Shown piece after piece: positions 10,601 through 19,461 of a DNA stretch of 64,000 nucleotides. The notes under the pieces are model-generated. The model did no database searches and was not told the DNA's origin. It worked only from the letters and a program-made list of their open reading frames with translations. This DNA is from Haematococcus lacustris (lineage: Eukaryota > Chlorophyta > Chlorophyceae > Chlamydomonadales > Haematococcaceae): positions 6,309,538 to 6,373,537 of the forward strand of contig JASKMD010000029.1 of the NCBI GenBank assembly GCA_030144725.1. The letters run 5' to 3'. Position 1 is the stretch's first letter, and each line of letters opens with the position of its first letter. The position numbers and the translations under genes were made by a program.

Positions 10601-13412
10601 GGTGGCCTCCGCCTCCCCCACCCCTGCCCCCACCTCAGGCCCTCTGACCCCTGCCCCCTCACCCTGGTCGGACCTATCAACCTCAGGCCAGCCCAGCCCA
10701 GCCCCCACCCTGAACCTCAACGCGCACAGCCAGCCTCCCTCGTCAACTCTGCCCAGCACTGCCATCCCAGGCAGCCACTCCACTGCTGCAGCCCCCGGCC
10801 TGCAGCTAGCGGCCCTGCCAGCCTCCCGTGTGGGTCAGGCAGGCGGGCGGCAGCTCACCGACATGATGCGCATGTTGCTGCAGCGTGGGGTCGGCGCTCA
10901 CCAGGGGGCTATGCAGGAGCAGGGGGCAGGGGGGGCGACAGCTGACCGGGGGGGTGTGGCAGCAGCTGCTGCAGCTAGTGCTGTCGAGGGGCCTGCAGCA
11001 GGAGGGGAGATGGGGCCTGCCGGTAGGGGCAGGGCTGCAGAGGGCAGGGCGGAGGGGTACAGTGGCAGTCGGCAAGACGCTTCCAAGGCTCTAGGGCCCG
11101 TGGCAGGGCAGTTCAAGGGGGGGCAGCAGGGGGAGCCACAAGGGCAGGAGCCTCTGTCACCTGGCCTGCTGCTAGGTGTGACTCTCCCCCCATCACTGCA
11201 TGCACCTGCTGCCCCTCACACTGTGGTCACCAGCCCAGAGCCTGGCCAGCCCGCAGTCCGCTGCTGTGCAGGGCCTGACCCTGTAGGTGCTGGACCTGGC
11301 GAGAGCAGCACCAGCCCCACTGCACCCCTTGACCTGCTGCCTGGAGGGGCTTCCCTGCCTGGCTCTGCCACGCAGGCGGCGCCAGACCACCCTCAAACAC
11401 CTGTAGCAGCAGCAGCAGCAGTGATGGTAGCAGAAGTAGCGGTGGCAGCAGAGCAGGGGGTGGCGGGTCAGGGCATGTCACACTCTAGCCAATCAGCAGC
11501 CTCAAGGCCCCACACCTCCTGCTGCCCCTCCGCTGCCCAGGACAAGTCCCCACACTCAGCCCTTCACCCTCCTCCCTCCTCCACACACCAGGGGGAGCAG
11601 CAGGCGCAGCAGCAGCAGGGGCAGCACAAGGGACAACAGCAGCAGCAGCAGCAGCAGGACGGGCAGCAGCAGCAGTACTCACATCATCATCACCATCAGC
11701 AGCAGCAGCAGCAGCAGCAGCACACCCCACAGTTGCAGGAGGGGCTCACCCTCCCTCTGACACCAGCCACAGCCGCTGCAGGCCTCCTCTCCTCCTCCTC
11801 CTCTCCCCCCCTCCTCTACAGCTCAGCAGGCACCAGCCACAGCTCCCTAGCGCTGCCCAGTCACCCGCTAGGCTGTCCGCTGCGAGCCCAGATGGCAGCA
11901 GTGGTGCAGCGGCTGGCCTGGGAAGAGGCGCAGGCCAGCATCCCCCTCCTCCCCCTCCCCCACCCAACCCCACCCCAGCCCCTGCCCCAGCCCCAGCCCC
12001 TGAGCCAGCCCCTTCCCCCCAGCCTGCCGCCACCTGGCCCCAGCTCCAGCCCACTGGCCAGGTACTCAGGCGCCTCTCAGGTGGGTCCAGCAAGCCAGGT
12101 CATTGCGTTGCCACCCCACGCCCCTCCCCTGACAACCCCTTGGGGGGTGGTGGGTGGGGAGGGCTCTCTCTTGACCCTGCCTGTGAAAGAGCTCGGACCC
12201 AGAGGGTGGCATCAGAGCCATGACGCCCCTCGCCCTGCGCTGCGGCTGCTGCAGGACTGCAAGGGGCTGGAGCGAGCTAGGGCATGGGACCAAGGCAGCA
12301 ACCCCCCAACTCAGCAGCAGCAGCAGGAGCCGCCACAGCCAGTGGCAGGCACAGTGCATGCAGTGCCTCAGGCAGGGCCTCACCAGGCTGCCAGCGGCCA
12401 GCCCCCGGGCTGCAGCCTGCCTGGGGTCCCGTTGCCAGCACCTGATGCTGGGGCCAAGGCCTGGACTGCCCTGCAGGCAGACAGCCGGGCAGAGGGGGGC
12501 GCTGTGGAGCCCTGTACCCTGGGGGCTGTCGCTGCCTGCCCTGCCGGCGCCAAGGGTGGCAACCAGCTGGCCTGTGGGGCTGCAGAGTCTCCCTGGGCAG
12601 AGGCAGAGGTTGGCCTGGGGACTGGGGCTGGGGCAGCCAGCTCAGCCGCAGAGCATGCTGGCCCACTGAAGTCAGCAAAGGGAGTGAGCAGCAGGATGGC
12701 TGCACCTGGGGCAGGGCTCAGCGCAAGCTCAGGGGAAGGGGTGGCGCCTGGTCTGGTAGCAGGACGCTGGGCAGCGGTAGCCACACCCTCTGCCCCTGAA
12801 CTGGATCTGGTGGATGTTCCTGCGGACCCAAACGCCGGCGACAGAGTCATTGATCTATGCAGCTCGCAACTGGGGTTCGCCACCACGCGCTACCCGCTGA
12901 CTTACCGAGGATCACACGGCCGCGGTGGTGCAAGCGCGGCGGCCCCAGCCTCCAGCGCCCGCCCCTCAAATCCTTCCGTCATGCAGCCAGCTCCGCCCTC
13001 GCGAGCGCCCGTACTGACAGAGGCCGAGGATGAGGAAGATGGCGGCAACCTGCTCGCCACGTCCAGCATCCCGGCCAAGTCCGTGCTGCGCCGCAGACCC
13101 CGCGCCAACCGACAAAGCGACGCTGACGTGACTTGGCCGAGCCCTGCGCCGCTGACAGGCCGGTTTGCGCAGGATCAGGGCCAAGGCCAAGCAGCTGATG
13201 ATGGCGAGGAGTTGCTGGCATCCCATTCAGTGCACATGCCGTCAGGCACACGACACCTTAAGCGCCAGAGGAGCCTGGCAGACAAGGGTGGGATAGGCAA
13301 GATGAAGGCAAGCAGTGCCTTCCTGCCGACTGAGGGTGGGTTGCTGCCCTGGCCTCCCACGGCAATGCATATGTCTTTGATGTCCCCCCCCCTGGCGCCA
13401 TCAAAATGGTAG
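4845..13412 (+). CDS. Very large Q/P/S/A-rich, probably nuclear protein of unknown function
   Basis: Three proposed exons: 4845-5048, 5385-5441 and 5640-13412, all phase 0 with GT-AG borders, giving ~2,677 residues. I do not recognise the protein. The 7.8-kb last exon stays open throughout. Visible features: polyglutamine runs (~residues 327, 750, 1308, 2088), a GQGQGQ stretch, an acidic E/G tract (~540-580), a histidine cluster (~2100), and basic NLS-like clusters: LKRRRAGGSKGGR (~921), HRPSKRQRG and LRRRPRANRQ. DDGKEN followed by the helix-like ALMALAEICGQEVV (~940-960) is a possible KEN-box and short conserved element. The first exon (MANVAQTLQAEQESL) is ordinary in composition. No catalytic domain is seen. 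A disordered transcription- or chromatin-associated protein is the best guess, from composition only. Start chosen at the first ATG of a compositionally normal exon; an upstream in-frame ATG is at 4821. Confidence 0.6.
5276..5332 (+). repeat. (CTGTG)n pentanucleotide array in intron 1 of the Q-rich gene
   Basis: About ten near-perfect copies of the 5-mer TGCTG/CTGTG, with a single GATG variant, lie 50 bp before the proposed acceptor of exon 2. Confidence 0.85.
6357..6402 (+). repeat. Exonic (CAG)n run
   Basis: Fifteen consecutive CAG codons encode polyglutamine in the large Q-rich protein. The pure codon use suggests recent slippage growth rather than selection on a mixed CAA/CAG tract. Confidence 0.9.
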
Positions 13413-14928
13413 TCAACAGGATGGGTTAACGGGATTGCATGTGGTGGCTGCCACTAGGGCAGTGGCGAGGTGGGTCTCACTCAGTTCACACATTCCACCC
13501 CCACTGTCTACTTGCAGCTACTGCATGATGCAGCCATGTTTGCAAGGCTGTATGGATGCGGCGCGGGCTCACAAGCAGCTTGCATGCGCCCAATGGAATT
13601 TGCAAAGCATGTGAGGTGCAGCTAACAGCCGAGGCAAAGGGACAGACCAGGCTCTCCCAGGGGGTTCGGGATGGCCGGCAGTTGCTCGGAGGGTGCTCAA
13701 TATCCCAAGATATCTCTAGGCACCCTCACAGCAGTATGAGTGTGCTCACACAATGCCTATGCCATGCTCGGGATATCAGCACAGTTATTCAGGGAGGTTG
13801 CCCGCATTGCAGAAAGGTGGCCTAAGGGTCAGTCAGCAGCTGGCTTGAATGGCGAAGTAGAGTTGCTGGGTGGTTGGTTAGTGCAGGAGGGGTTTCGGAT
13901 CAGATGCTGCCAGGGTGACGGACAGGGCCTGCATCACATGCATGTGTGGCACTGCTGACGGTACCCTTGTGCAAAGTAAACGATGTCGGGACGCACGCTT
14001 TGTATTGCACTTGCAAGTTAGACCAGCTCTCCATGCCATGGTGCCTGGTGCGAGGGGTAACGCGTTGGTTGCTAGGGCTAACCGGCAGGGGCTAGTGGGG
14101 CAGTGAGTAGCAAGTTGTGATGGCAAAGCAATGGCTTTGGCTCCTCTGTGCCTTTGCGGGGGCTCCACTGGTGCTGTTGGTCACTCCGCATTGGCACTGG
14201 ATCTGGCCAGGGCTTCCAACATCTACTGCACGAGAGCTTGTATGTGTTATGATTTGAGAGAGTAGGAGGTTGCGAGAAGTTGGATCAATTCAGATGTCAG
14301 ATCAGATCATCTGCCATTTACCCCCTCCACGCCAGCCTCCCGGCAGTTGGCTGGACCGCAATGCAGCGCTGGGTTGAACAACGCATGTGGAAGAGCAGCA
14401 GGGCGCCCCTGGAGCTGTGCTGGTGGCCTGGCCTCAGGGCCGTGTGCTGCCCAGGCATCAAAGCATACAAGTGGCTGGGCAAGCAGCTGTGTGATTTGTT
14501 CTCCAAAATCAAGGCCAGTGTCATCACAAGTGGATGCTGTGGCACACGCTGCTGCACTGTGAAGCTGCCATCAGGTCATCAGCTATCGGCTGCTCTATCA
14601 TCATACGCAATGTCGATGCACCCAATCAGCTTGGCGGGGAGCCCCAGTAGGGTCTGGCGCACCCTGCTAATCTGTTAGGCCTCGCGGCCTTAGGGCCTGG
14701 AACCCGATTTGAGCCATGGACCCCAACACCAGCAGGCACCCCTGGTGCTGGGAGCCTACCGTTTGCATGATGGCAGTTTTGCCTGAACAGTGGTGTTTCC
14801 TGGCTTGTCGCATGGGAGGTGTTGACGTCCACGAAAAAGCCCAGATGCTGTTCACATCGAGCAGCGTTCAGCAAGCGGCACACAAGCCAGTCGACTAGTG
14901 GCAGCTCACAGCTCGTTGGCCCGGAGCG
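13413..14928. other. Convergence-free intergenic stretch, no gene recognised
   Basis: Contains the 3' UTR of the Q-rich gene and the promoter side of TL17. Several ORFs of 60-132 codons exist on both strands (for example 14280-14678 plus and 14626-14955 minus). None has a recognisable domain or splice-supported extension, so I do not call them. Confidence 0.4.
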
Positions 14929-17900
14929 ATGGCGATGCTGCGCAAGCAACTTCAATCGGCACGCCCCGCGCCCAGCCGCAGCATGACTGCTGTCCGCTGC
15001 AGAGGAGCACCCGAGAAAGGTGCGGCAATATGAGGCCCACGCAAATCTCGCTTTCCTGCTGATCTTGATGCTCGTTCATGCTCGCCTGCAACTCCATCGC
15101 ACGCTACCTTCTATCACTCGTACATCTGTCCCAGCATATTCTAACACCCTGCCGTGCCAAATGCTGACTGTATGGCACTGATGAAATACGACAGGCGATG
15201 GCTGCAAATTTTTAGCACACATGGCCCTGCCCATCCCAGTGTTTCATGGTCACTGCATGTGCAGCAGTGTTTGGGGGAGCTGGACCGCTGCAACTGATGG
15301 TGGGGGTGCTGGCCAGCGGTCTGCTGACCACCCAGGTGGCGCATGCGGAGTTTCGGCTCCCACCCATTGACCCAGGTGGGTGCCTGGGTGTAACGCTCCA
15401 AGGTAATGTGGTTCAAAGGTGTGATGTGGAATAACATGTGGAATGACAGTGGGAACAAGGTGCAAAATGCTGTGACAGTGTGTGATGAAATGCGACATCC
15501 CACACCCCTGCTGTGCTGTTGGCTGCCTGCCCTGCAGACCCCAAGCACTGCGAGCGCGGCTTTGTTGGCAACACCATTGGGCAGGTGGTTGCAGGTCCCC
15601 TACCCTCCTTGTGTTGGTTGGCCCTGCTGCTGGGCAAGCATGGGGGGTCATACACGCACAGGGCCTATGGGAACCATTCAAGGTGTTGTTATGACCCTAA
15701 GACGAATAGGTCGTTGCACATGGCTTATAGGCCAACGAGGGGTTGCCACGTGTTGTTGCCACCTGACCATGTTGAGCAAGGTTTCATGTGTACTGACCTC
15801 TGAAGAAAAACCAGAACACCATTGCCACTTACATAACAACATGGCAGGAGCCAGGATGCAGGCCTTTTAGAGAGGTGCATGGTGAAAAGTGCATGGTGAA
15901 AGGTGCATGGTGAGCAGTGCAGGGTTGCTGCACCACGAGCGATGCTGCACCACGTGAGACCGAAGCAGGAATGAGCCATGCAGTCAGCCTGCATGGAGAC
16001 GTGCGCCACGGCACCACTGGCTGCAGGCAAATGCTGTGAGCGACAAGCTTCTGGACCTGCGCCGCTGTGACTTCAAGGTCAGTCGCAGGGCGGGACCTGC
16101 AATGGGATGTGCCTCAGCCTGTGTGTGTTGCTGTGTCCCTCCAGCTGATGGTCTCAGAAGCTGTCCGCAGCGCAGGCCAGCCCAGGTTGCTGTGCATGTT
16201 GCCAGAGCAGCTGTGTGTGTTGCCTGTACAGCAGGTCCCGCCTGGTGTGGTGTGGTAGGTGGGATGTCCCGCTCATCCGCCCACCCGCCTGTTTGTGCTG
16301 ACCTGGGTTGACCTGACCTGACAAGAACCTCATCTCACTTTACCTATCCAGCTTAACCCCGGTGTACTGTAGTCTGTGCTGGGCTAGACTGGTGCAAGCC
16401 TGCGTGGTGGCAGCAGTGACAGAGCTGACCAGGAGCGAGGTGAGGTGAGGTGAGGTGAGGTGAGGTGAGTGGCCTGGCTGCAGGGCGCCAACCTGTCGGC
16501 CAAGGTGCTGGCGGGGGCTCTGATGAGTGAGAGCGACTTCACAGATGCAAACCTCACGGAGGCCGTGCTCACCAAGGCAAGTGGTGGGCTGGGCGGCCAC
16601 AGCTGGGGCAGGGCGGGCAGGGTAACACTGCCTGAGCAAGATGCATGGGGGATGCATGGGGGATGCATGGGCCATGTGTGCAATAGCTGCAGCAGCTGCG
16701 ACCTCGGCATCATAGGTGTTGCCAGTGTGACCTCAGCCGGGTCCATGCTGAGTGCCACACCACCTGTTGGTGTGTGAGCTCAGTGCGGCCCAGCCAGCTG
16801 TGGTCCCCCTGCAGGCCTATGCTGTGGGGGCAGTGTTCAACAACGCTGACATGACCAACGCCGTCATTGACCGGGTGGACTTCAGCAAGGCCAGCTTCAG
16901 GTGGGCAGCAGGCAGGGTATGGCCGACCGGCCAGTGATTGGAGGGAGGTGGGGCAGGGGGCCTGACCTGTGTCCCAGCAGAAGGCGACAGTAAGTGCTAG
17001 GCAGCAAAGTGGAGTGCTGGAGGGGGGGAAGGGAGGGGGGGTGGCTTCGGTGGGGAAGGGGAGGGGGGGCATGGGTGGAAAAGGAGAGGGGTTTAGTGTG
17101 TGGGGAGGAGGAGGGGCAGAGCCTGTACCTATCCACCCCATTCCAGCACCAGCTTACTTGCCATCTGTCTTTAGCCGCTGCTGATGCTGATGCTGATGCT
17201 GCAGAAGGGGCAACTACTGCTTGTGCTGCCACCGCCACCAACACCGTTGCTGCGTGCTGGCCGTGTTGTTGTTGACAGCATGGCGCACACGCAGCACCCC
17301 AGCTCAGCAGCTGGGCTCCCCGTCCTTTGCTCACTGTTGCATTGGGGGGCCGCGAAGAGCTTGCAACACTCGGCCTCAGCACTGGCCACAGGAGGAAGTG
17401 GGCAAGGTCGGCCTCCTTCACCTGTGGTGGGCTGTGGTGGGCTGGTTGTGCCCGCAGGGGTGTGAAGCTGGGCAATGCGGTGGTGACTGGGTCAAGCTTT
17501 GAGGGCGCTGACCTCACGGAGTCTGTGTGGGAGGGAGCTCTGGTGAGGCTGGAGGGCGGCAGGAGGCGACTGGGCGGGGAGGGATGAGGCAGGAGGCGAG
17601 AAGAGTGGGGTTTGGGGGGCAGGCAGGGCCATGGCATGGCATGGCAGGACGAGGCGAGTTCAGAACAGTTCAGCATGCTTGTGGCCCCAGGGCCTTGATG
17701 CTTCCCCTGCCGGCTGTCACCTACCTGGTTAGTCGCCTCGCTGGCCGCCCTGCACGTTGCTGCGCTGCTGAAGTGTGGGCCGGGCTTTACGTTGCCCTGT
17801 CGATCACTGGAATCGGGGTGATGCCTCAAAAGCGTGCATGCTGGCGCATTGTTGCCTGTCGTTGATTGCGCGCCGCTCACTGTGCACGTGCTGGTTTGCT

Positions 17901-17987
17901 CAGGTGGGCGGCGAGGACGTGAAGCGTCTGTGCCGCAACCCCACACTTGTGGGCGAGAGTCGCCTTGAAGTCGGTTGCAGGAACTGA
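14929..17987 (+). CDS. TL17: Thylakoid lumenal 17 kDa protein (pentapeptide-repeat, TL17 type)
   Basis: Eight exons with consistent phases: 14929-15019, 15265-15375, 15538-15584, 16027-16077, 16484-16576, 16815-16900, 17458-17542 and 17904-17987; product 215 aa (plant TL17 is ~236). Residues 1-30 form a basic, Ser/Arg-rich plastid transit peptide ending VRCRG. A hydrophobic lumen-targeting signal ending in an A-H-A-like site follows (GVLASGLLTTQVAHA), so import is bipartite. The mature part shows DPKHCERGFVGNTIGQ, LLDLRRCDF, pentapeptide repeats (DFTDANLTEAVL, VFNNADMTNAVIDRVDFSKA, SFEGADLTES) and the C-terminal CRNPTLVGESRLEVGCRN with conserved cysteines, all diagnostic for TL17. It acts in the thylakoid lumen; its exact role in plants is unclear. 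The intron after exon 5 has a GC donor (AAG-GCAAGT). An in-frame TAG at 14896 makes 14929 the first ATG. TGTAA at 18237-18241 is a likely poly(A) signal. Confidence 0.9.
16437..16470 (+). repeat. (GGTGA)n pentanucleotide array in TL17 intron 4
   Basis: About six and a half copies of GAGGT lie just upstream of the acceptor of exon 5. Earlier in the same intron (16306-16321) is a short TGACC tandem, the same unit as the giant array in the Fanzor gene. Confidence 0.8.
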
Positions 17988-18236
17988 AGCGGCGATTCTT
18001 ACCTGAACATGGATGTTTCATCTTGACAACCGACCTGTTGCTTGGTCGGCGATGTGATTCCCATGAGTTGCGTCGTGCGCGCCCGGCATTTTCGCATTCG
18101 AAGGCCAAGCCGCGTTCATTTTTGGCTCGCCGTTGTTAGCTTGAGTGTGTGGTGAGTAAGGATACCTGTGGCTTCATCCTAGGCAGATTTGAAATTTATG
18201 TAGCCACGGGTAGTTGACGTCACGGGTAGCAATCAA

Positions 18237-18241
18237 TGTAA
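18237..18241 (+). terminator. TGTAA poly(A) signal of TL17
   Basis: TGTAA, the usual chlamydomonadalean polyadenylation signal, 250 nt after the TL17 stop codon and the first one downstream. Confidence 0.5.
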
Positions 18242-18440
18242 CCGAATACTGGCTGTCGTTGGTATCCGCGTCATGGTTTCGTGGGGTATTGGTTGACGAC
18301 GACAAACAGCAACAACTGCAACCACGCCACCGGTAGGCTCTCAATACTATGATGCCTCCTAGTGTGGGCACATGATCCAAAGCAGGGGCCGTTGGGGGTT
18401 GCACCACTACATGGTGCTTGAAGGTGTTGCCACACAGCGC

Positions 18441-18615
18441 GTCACACAGCGCGAAGCCCACAGTAGCCCACAGTCGGCTAGGATCACGCACCTTTCTGTT
18501 TCTTTCCCGGGTCCTTCTTGTGCTTCTTCTTAGCCATCACGCGATGCGCAGTGCGACGGGCGGTGGCCTTTTCAAGCAACTTGGGTTTCACGTGAAAAAT
18601 ACACGGTTGTGTGAA
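18441..18615 (-). mobile_element. Solo 5' end of a Fanzor element (exon 1 and upstream block)
   Basis: Nearly identical to 23110-23286. On the minus strand it holds the complete first exon (18537-18492) encoding MAKKKHKKDPGKKQK with the same GT donor, the beginning of intron 1, and the upstream block containing CACGGTTGTGTGAAA. Homology stops inside intron 1 at about 18441, so nothing else of the protein is present. It lies ~600 bp from the 3' end of the full element, in the same orientation. It may be a leftover of an aborted or recombined copy. Confidence 0.75.
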
Positions 18616-19118
18616 ACCCTGTGTTGTGTGCACCCTGTCCAGCTGACCGTGGTTGAACACTGTTTGGGCTGTTTGGGCTCATCCGCGCCCAAACAGAAGG
18701 TGTTGCAGCCTGGTTCATGTGAGGCTAGGGTCGTAGCACGGCTTTAGCTTGTCAGCCAACAGACACCCAGGCTGCCAAGTCCAGAGAAGGCTACAACCTT
18801 CGGCCACCTCAAGTAATGCCATACACAGAATACTGTACAGAAGCAAGAGGCGCTGCTCAGTTGCTCCAAGATTCTTGGCATCAGTGATAGGCGATACAAC
18901 GTTGTCATAACATGGATGCTGTAGGCCACCCCCCAGCGTCCCCACAACAGCGGTGACCCGTGTCCCATAGCTTTCTGCTGGACTGCTGCAACCTCAGTCA
19001 GGTCAGGACCAACATTGCTTCCCACTCAAGACATCTCCTGCAAGGGTGTTCCTTTGGCTACTACTAAGTCCACTTCATCCGTTAGGGCACCCTTCATAGC
19101 TACAACTCTCTTAACCCT

Positions 19119-19134
19119 GGTGGCACGTGCCACC
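19119..19134. repeat. Perfect 16-bp palindrome
   Basis: GGTGGCACGTGCCACC is self-complementary without a spacer. It contains the G-box-like CACGTG core. It lies 70 bp from the end of the Fanzor element. Confidence 0.85.
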
Positions 19135-19151
19135 CCTCACCTCTGAGTCAG

Positions 19152-19176
19152 AGGGAGCTCAGAGTCTGAGCTCCCT
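19152..19176. repeat. 25-bp hairpin (12-bp arms, 1-nt spacer)
   Basis: AGGGAGCTCAGA, then G, then its exact reverse complement TCTGAGCTCCCT. It lies 13 bp from the 13-mer that borders the Fanzor element. Confidence 0.85.
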
Positions 19177-19203
19177 TAAGAAACCTGGTTGGTGCTTGAC
19201 AAC

Positions 19204-19461
19204 CCCCTTGTCCCTCATCAGGGCCTCCATTTGAGCCGGATCAGAAGCAGCCACTAGCAGCCACTAGCAGCCACTAGCAGCCACTAACCAGATCCGGCTC
19301 AAACAGTGTTATTGGGCTGTGTGGAGTAAACCCAGTGCACATGGCACATGAGCCCGCCTACCACCTACAGTATTGCCTGACCCGAGGGCTATGATGTAGA
19401 GTTGGCATGACCTGCATGCACTAATTGTAAGCTGATGACAGCTCAACAAAGGGGGCACACA
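19204..19461 (-). ncRNA. Candidate Fanzor guide RNA region downstream of the stop codon
   Basis: The ~258 nt after the Fanzor stop are almost identical to 2620-2886 of a copy whose protein is destroyed; I count about a dozen differences plus a change in the copy number of a 10-mer. In TnpB and Fanzor loci the guide (omega) RNA comes from the 3' end of the gene and reaches to the element end, so the next bases outside would be the guide. By that rule the scaffold here would end in the hairpin at 19230-19303 and the run up to 19203. This is inference: the sequence shows conservation and a stem, not transcription. Confidence 0.5.
19230..19303. repeat. Perfect 13-bp stem with 10-bp tandem loop (full Fanzor copy)
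   Basis: TTTGAGCCGGATC (19230-19242) and GATCCGGCTCAAA (19291-19303) are exact complements. The 48-nt loop is about four copies of CAGCCACTAG. The same structure, with a longer loop, is in the deleted copy at 2777-2860. Confidence 0.9.

Larger units (their letters stand above)
18658..19188. other. Spacer with palindromes beside the Fanzor element
   Basis: No gene. Open frames on the minus strand (18715-19025) have no recognisable motif. The stretch ends in two strong palindromes (listed separately) just outside the 3' end of the element. Confidence 0.4.

Noticed and set aside
19241..19290. Short regularly spaced repeats (CAGCCACTAG) as a CRISPR-like array
   Set aside because: The units are directly adjacent with no spacers. 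It is a tandem 10-mer inside a hairpin loop, in a eukaryotic genome.
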